The notes under the pieces: model-generated | Databases searched by the model: none | The model's input: only the letters and a program-made list of their open reading frames with translations | What the model was told of the DNA's origin: nothing | Position numbers and translations under genes: made by a program | Source: Paraburkholderia solitsugae | GTDB lineage: Bacteria; Pseudomonadota; Gammaproteobacteria; Burkholderiales; Burkholderiaceae | Length of the DNA stretch: 64,000 nt | Direction: 5' to 3' | NCBI RefSeq assembly: GCF_013177695.1 | Contig: NZ_WOEY01000115.1 | Coordinates: forward strand, 89,391 to 153,390 | Shown: in pieces, positions 26,108 through 33,883 of the stretch | How the letters are laid out: each line of letters starts with the position of its first letter | Position numbering within the stretch: the stretch's first letter is position 1

Positions 26108-27464
26108 CGCACACAGGCGCTCGCCGCGCCCGCGCAAACGTTGCGCGGCGCTGACCCTCGCCCGCACGCTCACGGGCGGCCTCGTGCCGCTGGTGGCGCT
26201 CGTGGCGTTCGCCCCTCTCGCGCACGCCGAAGCGCCGCGCTATGCCTTCGCGGTCATCGCCAACACGATGCAAAGCCCCGCCGACGAAGCGCCCACGCAA
26301 CGGTTGATCGAGGCGATCAGCCGCGAGCGCGAAGTATCGTTCATCGTCTACGACGGGAATCTGAAGGGCGCGAAAGAAGCGTGCCGCGATGCGTTATACG
26401 AACGGCGCCACGCGCTGCTCGAAACGTCGCGACCCGCTCTCTTCTTCATTCCAGGCCAGCACGACTGGACCGATTGCGGCACGGCTGAGGCCGGCGGCTT
26501 CGACCCGGTCGAGCGGCTCGATCAGCTACGCCAGACCCTGTTCACCGACTCCACGTCGATGGGTCAGAACCCGATCGCATTGACGCGCGAGAGTGAAGTG
26601 TCGCGCTTTCGTCCGTTTCGGGAGAACGTGCGCTGGCAAGTCGGCGATACCGTGTTTATCGGTCTGAACGCGCCGAGTCCGAACAATCACTACCTGACCG
26701 CGGGCGGCCGCAACGGTGAGTTCGAAGATCGCGTGATCGCCAATGCATTCTGGCTCGAGCACGCTGCCGAATACGCGAAACGCCGCGACGCGCGCGCGAT
26801 TGTCGTGTTCATTCAGGGCGACCCTGATCCAGAGCGTTACGAACGGCCCGACCGTTTTGCGTGGCTGCGCTTTGCTCGCAATACGCGCCGCGACGGTTTT
26901 CTGGAATTCAAACGCAGCCTCGTCAAACTCGCGCAGATTTTTCGCGGACCCGTGCTGGTGATTCATTGCGACGATGAACGCACGAGCGCCGGCTTCGCGA
27001 TCGATCAGCCGCTACGCAATGACAAGGGGATGCTGGTGACGAATCTCACGCGTGTCGCGCTTGCGCCGCATGATCGTCTTAACCAGTGGATTCAGATTGA
27101 CGCGGATCTCGGCAAGAAACCGCCGTTCCGCGTGAGTGTGCGCGATGTGCCGAGGCAAATGCCGATGCCCACGGCGCCGCCTGTGCAGCCGCGCGAAGAG
27201 CCGGCAGCTTCGATGCCGGCCGTGCCTGCGTTAGGCCCGGCCTCCGAGTTGCCGCCGTTGTTGCCGACGCCCGGGCAGCCACAACCGCTTCAGCAGCAGC
27301 CCGACCAGCCGCAATACAAACCGGCGGACGACGGCAACGGCGAGTATGGACCCGCCATGTCCGCCCCGCCCGCTTCGGCCGCCCCGCCTGTTTTGCCGCG
27401 TGCACCGGGTCCGTCCTCAGGTGCGCCCGGCACGCCCGCAAGCTCAGTGCAGCGTGGGCCCTGA
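26094..27464 (+). CDS. Exported metallophosphoesterase-like protein, active site degenerate
   Basis: A 456-residue protein with a signal peptide (hydrophobic stretch about 28-42, cleavage near AHA-EAPRY). Residues 48-370 resemble a calcineurin-like phosphoesterase fold, but the metal-ligand blocks are altered: VIANTM where D-x-H would be, YDGNLKGAKEAC in place of the GDxxD block, and FFIPGQHDWTDC in place of GNHD; a late VLVIHCDDERTS takes the place of a GHxH block. It may bind rather than hydrolyse its ligand. The last 90 residues are a Pro/Gln-rich low-complexity tail. It overlaps the end of mutS by 14 bp, implying translational coupling, and its 3' end overlaps convergent slyD by 21 bp. 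Function is unknown. Confidence 0.72.
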   Translation: MQTIDAHRRSPRPRKRCAALTLARTLTGGLVPLVALVAFAPLAHAEAPRYAFAVIANTMQSPADEAPTQRLIEAISREREVSFIVYDGNLKGAKEACRDALYERRHALLETSRPALFFIPGQHDWTDCGTAEAGGFDPVERLDQLRQTLFTDSTSMGQNPIALTRESEVSRFRPFRENVRWQVGDTVFIGLNAPSPNNHYLTAGGRNGEFEDRVIANAFWLEHAAEYAKRRDARAIVVFIQGDPDPERYERPDRFAWLRFARNTRRDGFLEFKRSLVKLAQIFRGPVLVIHCDDERTSAGFAIDQPLRNDKGMLVTNLTRVALAPHDRLNQWIQIDADLGKKPPFRVSVRDVPRQMPMPTAPPVQPREEPAASMPAVPALGPASELPPLLPTPGQPQPLQQQPDQPQYKPADDGNGEYGPAMSAPPASAAPPVLPRAPGPSSGAPGTPASSVQRGP

Positions 27465-27986
27465 CTTTTCGTCTTCGGCTTCGTCGTCATCGTCGTCGAG
27501 GACTTCGAGGCCATCGGCGCCATGCGCGTGTTCGTGCTGGATTTCGTCTTCGGTAGCCGGGCGCACGTCCTTGACCGTCAACGCGAAACGCAGCGCCATG
27601 CCGGCGAGCGGATGGTTGCCGTCGAGCACGACTTTGTCTTCTGCCACGTCGGTCACCACGTAGACGAGCGAATCGAGATCGTCATCGCCTTCTTCCGGCG
27701 TGCCCTCGAATTGCATGCCGACTTCGAGCGGTTCCGGGAAGCGATCGCGCGGCTCGATCTTCACGAGATCGGGGTCGTACTCGCCGAACGCGTCTTGCGG
27801 CTCGAGCTGGATCTGAGTCTCGAAGCCGGCCTCGTGGCCGTCGAGCTCTTCCTCGATCTTGGGGAACGTGCCATCATAGCCGCCGTGCAGATAGACCATC
27901 GGCTCGTCGCTTTCTTCAATCAGATTGCCCTGCGCATCCGATAGCTTATAAGCGACCGACACGACGGTGTTCTTTGCGATTTTCAT
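27444..27986 (-). CDS. slyD: FKBP-type peptidyl-prolyl isomerase, SlyD
   Basis: Cytoplasmic prolyl isomerase and chaperone of 180 residues. The FKBP half has KNTVVSVAYKLSDAQGNLIE, then MVYLHGGYDGTFPKIEEELD; the inserted-flap chaperone domain follows (DAFGEYDPDLVKIEPRDRFP), then NHPLAGMALRFALTVKDVR. E. coli SlyD ends in a His/Cys-rich metal-binding tail; here the tail has a few His residues (HEHAHG) followed by an acidic run of Asp and Glu, so nickel capacity is probably lower. The ATG at 27986 has GGAGAA upstream. It is divergent from the JmjC gene with 32 bp between starts. Confidence 0.93.
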   Translation of the reverse strand: MKIAKNTVVSVAYKLSDAQGNLIEESDEPMVYLHGGYDGTFPKIEEELDGHEAGFETQIQLEPQDAFGEYDPDLVKIEPRDRFPEPLEVGMQFEGTPEEGDDDLDSLVYVVTDVAEDKVVLDGNHPLAGMALRFALTVKDVRPATEDEIQHEHAHGADGLEVLDDDDDEAEDEKSGPTLH

Positions 27987-28018
27987 TCGATTCTCCAGAA
28001 TACAACTCACATTATACG

Positions 28019-29269
28019 ATGCCCAAGCGGCCCACTGACCACCCGGCCGATGCAGGTTCGGCACGGAATTCTTCATCGGCTTCAAAGCCGGCGCTCCCAA
28101 TTCTCCCGCCCTCGCCCGACACGCCCACGCCGTTGCTCGGCAATCTGACACCGTCGCAATTCATGCGCCGGTACTGGCAGAAAAAGCCGCTATTGATCCG
28201 CCAGGCGATCCCGAACGTGGAGGCGCCGCTGTCGCGCGACGCGTTTTTCGAGCTGGCCGATCAGGACGAAGTCGAAGCGCGTCTGATCACGCACTTTCGC
28301 AACAAATGGCAACTGGAGCACGGCCCGTTCGCGCCAGATGAACTGCCGTCGCTCAAGCAGCGTGCCTGGACGCTGCTCGTGCAAGGCGTGGATCTTTACG
28401 ACGATCGCGCGCGTGCCTTGCTCGACCGCTTCCGCTTCGTGCCGGACGCGCGTCTGGACGATCTGATGATTTCGTATGCAAGCGATGGCGGCGGCGTCGG
28501 CCCCCACTTCGATTCCTACGATGTGTTTCTTTTGCAAGTAAAAGGTAAGCGCCGGTGGCGGATCAGTGCGCAGAAAGATCTGACGCTCCAACCGGGTTTG
28601 CCGTTGAAAGTTTTACAGCATTTCGAGCCGGAAGAGGAATGGCTGCTTGAGCCGGGTGACATGTTGTACCTGCCACCGCATATCGCCCATGACGGTATCG
28701 CCGAAGGCGAATGCATGACCTGCTCGATCGGCTTTCGCGCCCCGTCCGCCGGCGAGTTGACCGCGCAGTTCCTCTATCATCTGGCCGAACGCGGCGAGTC
28801 GGCCGCGCGGCCCGATGCGCTTTATCGCGACCCGCAACAACCCGCCGTCGAGCGCCCGGCAGAACTGCCCGCAGCCTTGATCGAACGCGTTGGCGCGATC
28901 CTTGCGGGAGTCAAATGGAGTGAGCAGGACATTGCGTCGTTCCTTGGCACGTACCTCAGCGAACCGAAGCCGAGCGTCGTCTTTGATCCGCCGCAACGGC
29001 CGCTTAATGCAGCTCGTTTCATCAGTCAGGCATCGAAGTCCGGTATTCGGCTCGACCGCAAGACTAATTTGTTGTACAACCGCCGTTTTTTCTTCGTAAA
29101 TGGAGAGGAAACGCCGTTTGAGAGCGCGAAAAAGTGGTTGTTTGACCTCGCTGACCACCGGTGTATGAGTGCGAAACGCTTTGTAACACTCTCGCACGAT
29201 TCGGCGGTGACAGCACTGCTGCACGAGTGGTATTGTGCGGGCTGGATACAAGTGGGCGAGCTTGCGTAA
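28019..29269 (+). CDS. JmjC/cupin 2-oxoglutarate oxygenase, ribosomal oxygenase (RoxA/YcfD-like)
   Basis: A 416-residue cupin-4/JmjC protein related to the enzyme that hydroxylates an arginine of ribosomal protein L16. Fe(II) ligands are visible as H163-x-D165 in GPHFDSYDVFLLQ and His234 in LPPHIAHDG; QVKGKRRWRIS carries the lysine expected near the 2-oxoglutarate site. The C-terminal half holds the dimerisation and winged-helix-like parts (YNRRFFFVNGEE, LLHEWYCAGWI). The N-terminal 38 residues are Pro/Ser-rich and probably disordered. The ATG at 28019 is preferred over an upstream in-frame start (27974) that would run into the slyD promoter region. Confidence 0.88.
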   Translation: MPKRPTDHPADAGSARNSSSASKPALPILPPSPDTPTPLLGNLTPSQFMRRYWQKKPLLIRQAIPNVEAPLSRDAFFELADQDEVEARLITHFRNKWQLEHGPFAPDELPSLKQRAWTLLVQGVDLYDDRARALLDRFRFVPDARLDDLMISYASDGGGVGPHFDSYDVFLLQVKGKRRWRISAQKDLTLQPGLPLKVLQHFEPEEEWLLEPGDMLYLPPHIAHDGIAEGECMTCSIGFRAPSAGELTAQFLYHLAERGESAARPDALYRDPQQPAVERPAELPAALIERVGAILAGVKWSEQDIASFLGTYLSEPKPSVVFDPPQRPLNAARFISQASKSGIRLDRKTNLLYNRRFFFVNGEETPFESAKKWLFDLADHRCMSAKRFVTLSHDSAVTALLHEWYCAGWIQVGELA

Positions 29270-29361
29270 CTCTGCCCGCCTGTTATACCGTACTGTGAAA
29301 TTTTGTATGAGAAAGACAACGTATTGACCCCGGATTTATGGATTGTCAGTACGAAAGTGCA

Positions 29362-29367
29362 TATAAT
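29362..29367 (+). promoter_or_regulatory. Perfect -10 hexamer upstream of the Ala/Ser lipoprotein
   Basis: TATAAT lies about 135 bp before the lipoprotein ATG. A TTGTCA upstream is only 13 bp away, so the -35 element is unclear. It is offered as the likeliest promoter of this short transcript. Confidence 0.4.
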
Positions 29368-29500
29368 TTCCGCCCAAGCCGTAGGGAAGATTCTAGCTCG
29401 TCAAAAGAGCGTCTCCACCAGCGGCCCAGGTCGGTGTTGGAGCACATTACCGGTATTATTTTGCGCTGTTGCTTACCTTTAACCATAAAAGGACGTGATC

Positions 29501-29767
29501 ATGAAGAAATCCCTCCTCGTAGCATCCCTGTTGGCAGCTGTGGCACTGGCTGCATGCAACAAGAGCAGCGATCAGGCAGCTACGACCGCAGCTAGCGACG
29601 CAACGGCTGCTGCTTCGTCAGCAACTGCTGCCGCTTCGGACGTTTCGGCTGCTGCTTCGGGTGCGGCTGCTGCTGCGAGCGACGCTGCTGCTTCGGCTAC
29701 GGCCGCTGCTTCGGATGCAACGGCTGCCGCTTCGGTTGCTGCTCCGGCTTCGGGCGCAAGCCAGTAA
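29501..29767 (+). CDS. Small Ala/Ser-repeat lipoprotein
   Basis: An 88-residue lipoprotein: MKKSLLVASLLAAVALAAC with lipobox LAAC and acylated Cys19. The mature 70 residues consist almost only of Ala, Ser, Thr and Asp in a repeating pattern close to AAASDATAAAS, with one Lys and no aromatic residues. Such a sequence should form a long helix or trimeric coiled coil, comparable in size to Lpp-type envelope lipoproteins, but it has no C-terminal Lys for peptidoglycan linkage. The RBS AAAAGGA is strong. It stands alone between the oxygenase gene and the dinG-like gene and is followed by two hairpins. I do not recognise a named family. Confidence 0.82.
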   Translation: MKKSLLVASLLAAVALAACNKSSDQAATTAASDATAAASSATAAASDVSAAASGAAAAASDAAASATAAASDATAAASVAAPASGASQ

Positions 29768-29803
29768 GCTGTCGCATAGGGTTCGCCTCTGGGCGAAAAC
29801 TGC

Positions 29804-29830
29804 CTCGGGAAATCACCTCGATTTCCCGAG
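29804..29830. other. Hairpin between the lipoprotein gene and its terminator
   Basis: CTCGGGAAATC (29804-29814) pairs perfectly over 11 bp with GATTTCCCGAG (29820-29830), loop ACCTC. It has no T-run of its own and is followed 10 bp later by a true terminator. It may stabilise the 3' end of the short mRNA. Confidence 0.6.
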
Positions 29831-29840
29831 ACAGTAAAGC

Positions 29841-29873
29841 AAAACGCCACGGATTCACATCCGTGGCGTTTTG
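29841..29873. terminator. Bidirectional rho-independent terminator
   Basis: A perfect 14-bp stem (29841-29854 with 29859-29872) around a TCAC loop, starting AAAA and ending TTTT. It separates the lipoprotein gene from the convergent dinG-like gene. Confidence 0.9.
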
Positions 29874-29907
29874 TCATTTAAGCGCCGCTTTTTACAACGG
29901 CATTCAC

Positions 29908-32190
29908 TTAATCGTTTATTGAGCCCGGCGTTGCGTTCTCTTCGAAGAACTCGCGCACAACTTCGATCTCACGTGTGCGCTTGAATGGCGGCAGGCTCTG
30001 CCATATACGGCGCCCATACGGTTTGTCGACGAGACGCGTGTCGCAGATCATCAGCACGCCACGATCGGTCTCAGCGCGAATCAGACGGCCCGCGCCCTGC
30101 TTGAGCGTAATCACTGCCTGCGGCAACTGATGGACCGCAAACGGGCTCAATCCCTTCTTCGTCAGCGCATCCAGACGCGCCGACAACACCGGGTCATCAG
30201 GCGGCGCGAACGGCAGCTTGTCGATCACGACCAGCGAGAGCGCATCGCCACGCACGTCCACGCCCTCCCAGAAGCTTTGACTGCCCACCAGAATCGCATT
30301 GCCGTACGCACGGAAGCGATCGAGCAACTCGGTGCGGCTCGCATCGCCCTGCACGAGCAGCGGATAGTTCCAGCCGCGCGCTTCAATGGCGTCGCGCAAT
30401 TTAGCCGAGATGCGGTCCACCGCGCGCAACGTCGTGCACAGCATGAATACGCCGCCACCCGATGCCTCGATCGCGGGCAATGCAGCGTCGAACACGGCGT
30501 CGGTAAACATCGGCGACGACGGCTGCGGCAAATTACGCGGCACGTACAGAAGCCCTTGCGTCGGATAGTCGAAGGGACTTGGCAGCGTCATCGAACGTTT
30601 CGCGTTCAGGCCCATCTGCGCCGCATAGTGTGTGAAGTCGCCCCGCACCGACAACGTGGCCGACGTGAAGATCCACGCACGCGGCACGCCGGCACGCTGC
30701 TTCGCGAAGATCGGCGCAACCGACAGCGGTGTTTCGTGCAACTGCACAGTGTGCGCAAAGACTTCGATCCAGCGCACCTTTTCATTCGGATCGGCCCGCT
30801 CGGCCTTGGTGTCAGCCGCGGCTTGCTCAGCGGCTGCGCGCTCGGTCTCGGTGGGTGGCGCGGTCCAACCCGCGAGCACGCCTTGCAGCTCGCGTGCGCG
30901 GCGCAAACACGCGCCGATCGATTCGGCACGCTCGGCCTGACCGGCCAATGCCGAGGCCAATGCATCGAGTTCGGTTTCGAGCGTTTTGAGCGCGGGGAAC
31001 AACGGATGATCGTCGGGCAACTGGCCGATCGATAGACGCACCGAGTCTTCCTTGAACGCCAGCCGCACGTCGCGCGCAGCGCGTTCGAGCGTCGAGCCAA
31101 GCTTCACCCAGTCGACCGTTTCGCGCGCATGGCCCAGACCCTCAGCCACGGAATCGCGCGCGAGTTCGAGAAATTGCGTCGTGGAGAGCGTCTCGCCGAA
31201 GAACAGCGTCGCGGTCTCCGGCAGTTGATGCGCTTCGTCGAAGATAACGGTGTTGGCGGTCGGGAGCAATTCAGCCATGCCGGTATCGCGCAACATGATG
31301 TCGGCGAAAAACAGATGGTGATTGACGACCACGATGTCGGCCTGCTGCGCCTCGCGGCGCGCCTGCATCACGAAGCACTCCTTGTAATGCGGGCACTCCT
31401 GGCCAAGACAGTTTTCACGCGTGGACGTGACCATCGACCACACCGCCGCCGTTTCCGGCACGCTCGCGAGTTCGGCCTTGTCACCGGTACGCGTGATCTT
31501 GGCGAAGCGAATGATGTCCTGCAGATACGAGGTTTCCTGGCGCGACGGCAGACGGCCGTTATCCGCTGTGCGCTGCAGATAGTAATGGCACAGGTAGTTC
31601 ACGCGGCCCTTGAGCATCGCCACCGACACCGGCACGGCGAGCGCGTCGCGCACGGTCGGAATGTCGCGCTGAAAGAGCTGATCCTGCAAATGCTTGGTGC
31701 CCGTGGAGACGATCACCTTGCCGCCCCACAACATGGCCGGCACGAGATACGCATAGGTCTTGCCGGTGCCCGTACCGGCTTCCACGATCAGCGTGTTTTC
31801 GCTGCCGTCGAGACCGTTCGATTCGTCGTTTTCGGGGGTTTCGGTTGCAGCATCCGCGCCCGGCGATTGCAGACGCCGCGCGGGACGCTTTTGCGCTTCG
31901 AACATCGCGGGCTCGGGCATCGCGCGGCCCGACGCTTCCATGGCCGCCGCGACGGCGCGCGACATCTCGATCTGCGACGCGCGCGAACGATAGCCGTCGA
32001 TCTGACGGGCAAGCAGGCCATTGTCGGCGAAGATATCGTCCAGTTCAGCGACGCGGCGCGGGTTCAATGACGCGGAGAGCGCTGACGTGGGCGCACGCGG
32101 TGCCGGAGCGCCGGCCACCGGAGCGTCGTCGCCCGCCGCGGCAGGCGGGGAAGTTTCAAGCGGTAAATTCAAGGCAAGCGTTTCCTGCAA
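29908..32190 (-). CDS. ATP-dependent iron-sulfur DNA helicase, DinG/YoaA-type
   Basis: A superfamily 2, XPD-like 5'-3' helicase of 760 residues. Walker A EAGTGTGKT is at 137-145 and the DEAH box at 318-321. Four cysteines between them (C201, C261, C266, C272, with CLGQECPHYKEC) match an iron-sulfur cluster. Later motifs include SFWEGVDVRGDALSLVVIDK and KQGAGRLIR. Such enzymes unwind R-loops and damage-linked structures. Between the Q-motif region (about 66-77) and Walker A there is a low-complexity insertion of about 45 residues. The YoaA-like size and lack of an exonuclease domain argue against the Firmicutes DinG form. Confidence 0.92.
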   Translation of the reverse strand: MQETLALNLPLETSPPAAAGDDAPVAGAPAPRAPTSALSASLNPRRVAELDDIFADNGLLARQIDGYRSRASQIEMSRAVAAAMEASGRAMPEPAMFEAQKRPARRLQSPGADAATETPENDESNGLDGSENTLIVEAGTGTGKTYAYLVPAMLWGGKVIVSTGTKHLQDQLFQRDIPTVRDALAVPVSVAMLKGRVNYLCHYYLQRTADNGRLPSRQETSYLQDIIRFAKITRTGDKAELASVPETAAVWSMVTSTRENCLGQECPHYKECFVMQARREAQQADIVVVNHHLFFADIMLRDTGMAELLPTANTVIFDEAHQLPETATLFFGETLSTTQFLELARDSVAEGLGHARETVDWVKLGSTLERAARDVRLAFKEDSVRLSIGQLPDDHPLFPALKTLETELDALASALAGQAERAESIGACLRRARELQGVLAGWTAPPTETERAAAEQAAADTKAERADPNEKVRWIEVFAHTVQLHETPLSVAPIFAKQRAGVPRAWIFTSATLSVRGDFTHYAAQMGLNAKRSMTLPSPFDYPTQGLLYVPRNLPQPSSPMFTDAVFDAALPAIEASGGGVFMLCTTLRAVDRISAKLRDAIEARGWNYPLLVQGDASRTELLDRFRAYGNAILVGSQSFWEGVDVRGDALSLVVIDKLPFAPPDDPVLSARLDALTKKGLSPFAVHQLPQAVITLKQGAGRLIRAETDRGVLMICDTRLVDKPYGRRIWQSLPPFKRTREIEVVREFFEENATPGSIND

Positions 32191-32235
32191 AGTCCGGCGC
32201 GCGCGGCGCGACCCGGCACCTGCCAGGCCACGAAC

Positions 32236-32454
32236 TCAGGCGCGTGCGTCCGGTTCGAGCTGCAATTGCAGCAAGATGATGGTGTCCTTGACTTTGAGTT
32301 TGCGCTTTTTCAGGCGCTGCAACTCGAAGTCGTCGATGCCGGGCTCATCCGACATTCGGTCGATCAAGCGATCGAGCCCACTATGCTCCGATTCCAGCTG
32401 CAGAATACGGTCGCGAAGTGTGTCCGTGGTGATGACGTGATGTTGATCGCGCAT
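32236..32454 (-). CDS. YdcH/DUF465 family small protein
   Basis: A 72-residue protein with the DUF465 pattern: a helical pair in which L-x-x-EH-x-x-LD-x-x-ID precedes LKKRKLKVKDTIILL. Members form small helical hairpins; their role is not established. It lies 45 bp upstream of the helicase gene on the same strand. A hairpin (CGGGCTGC/GCAGCCCG, 32480-32500) sits just 5' of the gene. Confidence 0.85.
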   Translation of the reverse strand: MRDQHHVITTDTLRDRILQLESEHSGLDRLIDRMSDEPGIDDFELQRLKKRKLKVKDTIILLQLQLEPDARA

Positions 32455-32581
32455 GCTCGCCTCCTCTCGTAAGCGGCCCGGGCTGCGTGGTGCAGCCCGA
32501 TGCCTGAGGTTGCTGTCCGGCTTAAAACGCGTTACTGCGACTACTGTCCTGCTACAACCCTACCAGAACCCGCTACAGCAC

Positions 32582-33526
32582 CTACTGTTGTTCCTGCTGC
32601 TGCTTTTGCTGTTCTTCAAGTTCCTGTTGCTGTTTCAACTGGTCCTGACGCTTCTGCTCGGCTTTCTCGGCCGCCTGCTTCTGACGGGCTTCGACGTCGG
32701 CCTTGTGCTGCGCTGCATCGGCCTGCTTCTTCTCGAAGCTCTGCTGCTTCTCTACCCGCTCCTGCGCCTTTTGTGCGCCCTGCTGACGCGCTTGCTCGAG
32801 CTTGCGCTGGAAATCGGCCTGCTTCTGGTCGTACGCCTGGCTATTGGCTGCGGCTTGCGACGGACTGATGCCGCGCTGCGCCTGATCCAGCGCATGCTGT
32901 TGCTGCTTCTGCTGATAGGCTTCTGCGTTAGCGCTGCGCTGCGGCGCCTCGGCTGCGCGCTGTGCCTGGTCGAGCTGGTGCTGGCGCTGCTTGTCTTCGT
33001 AGGCCTGTGCGTTGCGCGCGTCGTCGGCGGCGCGTTGCGGCGCACTCGCTTCATCTTGTGCGCGTTTGAGCGCCGCCTGCTCGTCACGCTCACGGGCGCG
33101 CTGGACACGCTGTTCGCCGTCGAGCGCGAGCTGTTCCTTGCGTATGTCGGCCTGCACCGAGCGCATGCTGTCGCGCGCCTTGTCCAGACAGTGGTTGACG
33201 AAGAACTTGCTGTAGCAATCGTGTTCGGCGACCGCGTAACGGTAGTTGTTGTCCTCGGTGCGCTGATCGAGCACTTTCTGCCGCGCGTCGAATGCGCTGT
33301 CAGGCGATGCCGCGTTATCAGCATTCGCAGCGTTGCCGGCATTATCCGCGCCCGTGGCGTTCTTGGTGCTCGTTGCGCCCGCCGCACTCGCCGCCTGCGC
33401 GCCCGCAACGGCTGCCGGGGCGAGACTGCTGGCGGCCTCGAGCGGCGCCGCGGATTGCGCTACGGCCGGCGCGGACATGGTCAGCGCAGCGGTCATGACG
33501 CACACGGTGCATGAAGCGAAAAACAT
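32582..33526 (-). CDS. Exported Gln/Ala-rich coiled-coil protein with internal repeats
   Basis: A 314-residue secreted protein from the ATG at 33526, which starts a plausible signal peptide (MFFASCTVCVMTAALTMSAP, cleavage near AVAQ). A small conserved-looking module with two cysteines follows (EHDCYSKFFVNHCLDKARDS, about 101-120), then a long charged helix. Residues 152-240 contain three imperfect repeats of 28-32 residues with core AYxxKQxQHxLDQAQR. The end is extremely Gln/Lys/Glu-rich. TolA-like stretches of this sort are often mis-annotated by composition. The frame is open to 33685, but those extra residues resemble no signal sequence. Function unknown; probably a periplasmic scaffold. 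Confidence 0.65.
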   Translation of the reverse strand: MFFASCTVCVMTAALTMSAPAVAQSAAPLEAASSLAPAAVAGAQAASAAGATSTKNATGADNAGNAANADNAASPDSAFDARQKVLDQRTEDNNYRYAVAEHDCYSKFFVNHCLDKARDSMRSVQADIRKEQLALDGEQRVQRARERDEQAALKRAQDEASAPQRAADDARNAQAYEDKQRQHQLDQAQRAAEAPQRSANAEAYQQKQQQHALDQAQRGISPSQAAANSQAYDQKQADFQRKLEQARQQGAQKAQERVEKQQSFEKKQADAAQHKADVEARQKQAAEKAEQKRQDQLKQQQELEEQQKQQQEQQ

Positions 33527-33883
33527 CCCATTAGACGGGAACGCAGGCTTGAACACGGACCGCGACGCCGAAACGAGCGATGTAAGCGGCAAGCATGACA
33601 AACGCGGCGACAGAAAAAGCGGCAATTGTGACAAGCGAGAGACCAAGCGGGAGCCCAGGCGGTTGAGGGACAAGGAGGTTGGCAACGTCGTAAATGGTCA
33701 ACGGAACATGCCCGAAATTCTATCACCCTGCGGTTGAGCCCTTTGGCATTTATGGCAAAATGCCCCGCTCCAGCAACCTGGTCGCAGCGCGCACGCCCCG
33801 CGTGCACCGGCGTGCCCGACGTGGGCGCGGCGTGTGCCATTGCCGCGCGACCTTTGATTGAGTAGCAGGAACACCAAGACCTT
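33527..33883. other. Divergent intergenic region (coiled-coil gene / tex)
   Basis: About 360 bp holding the start regions of two divergent genes. A weak promoter-like pair TTGAGC with a downstream AAAATG box occurs near 33735-33765 ahead of tex. I see no gene or strong repeat. Confidence 0.4.

Noticed and set aside
29501..29767. Ala-rich repeat as a simple-sequence artefact rather than a gene
   Set aside because: It has a strong RBS, a complete lipoprotein signal with lipobox and a dedicated terminator, so it was kept as a gene.
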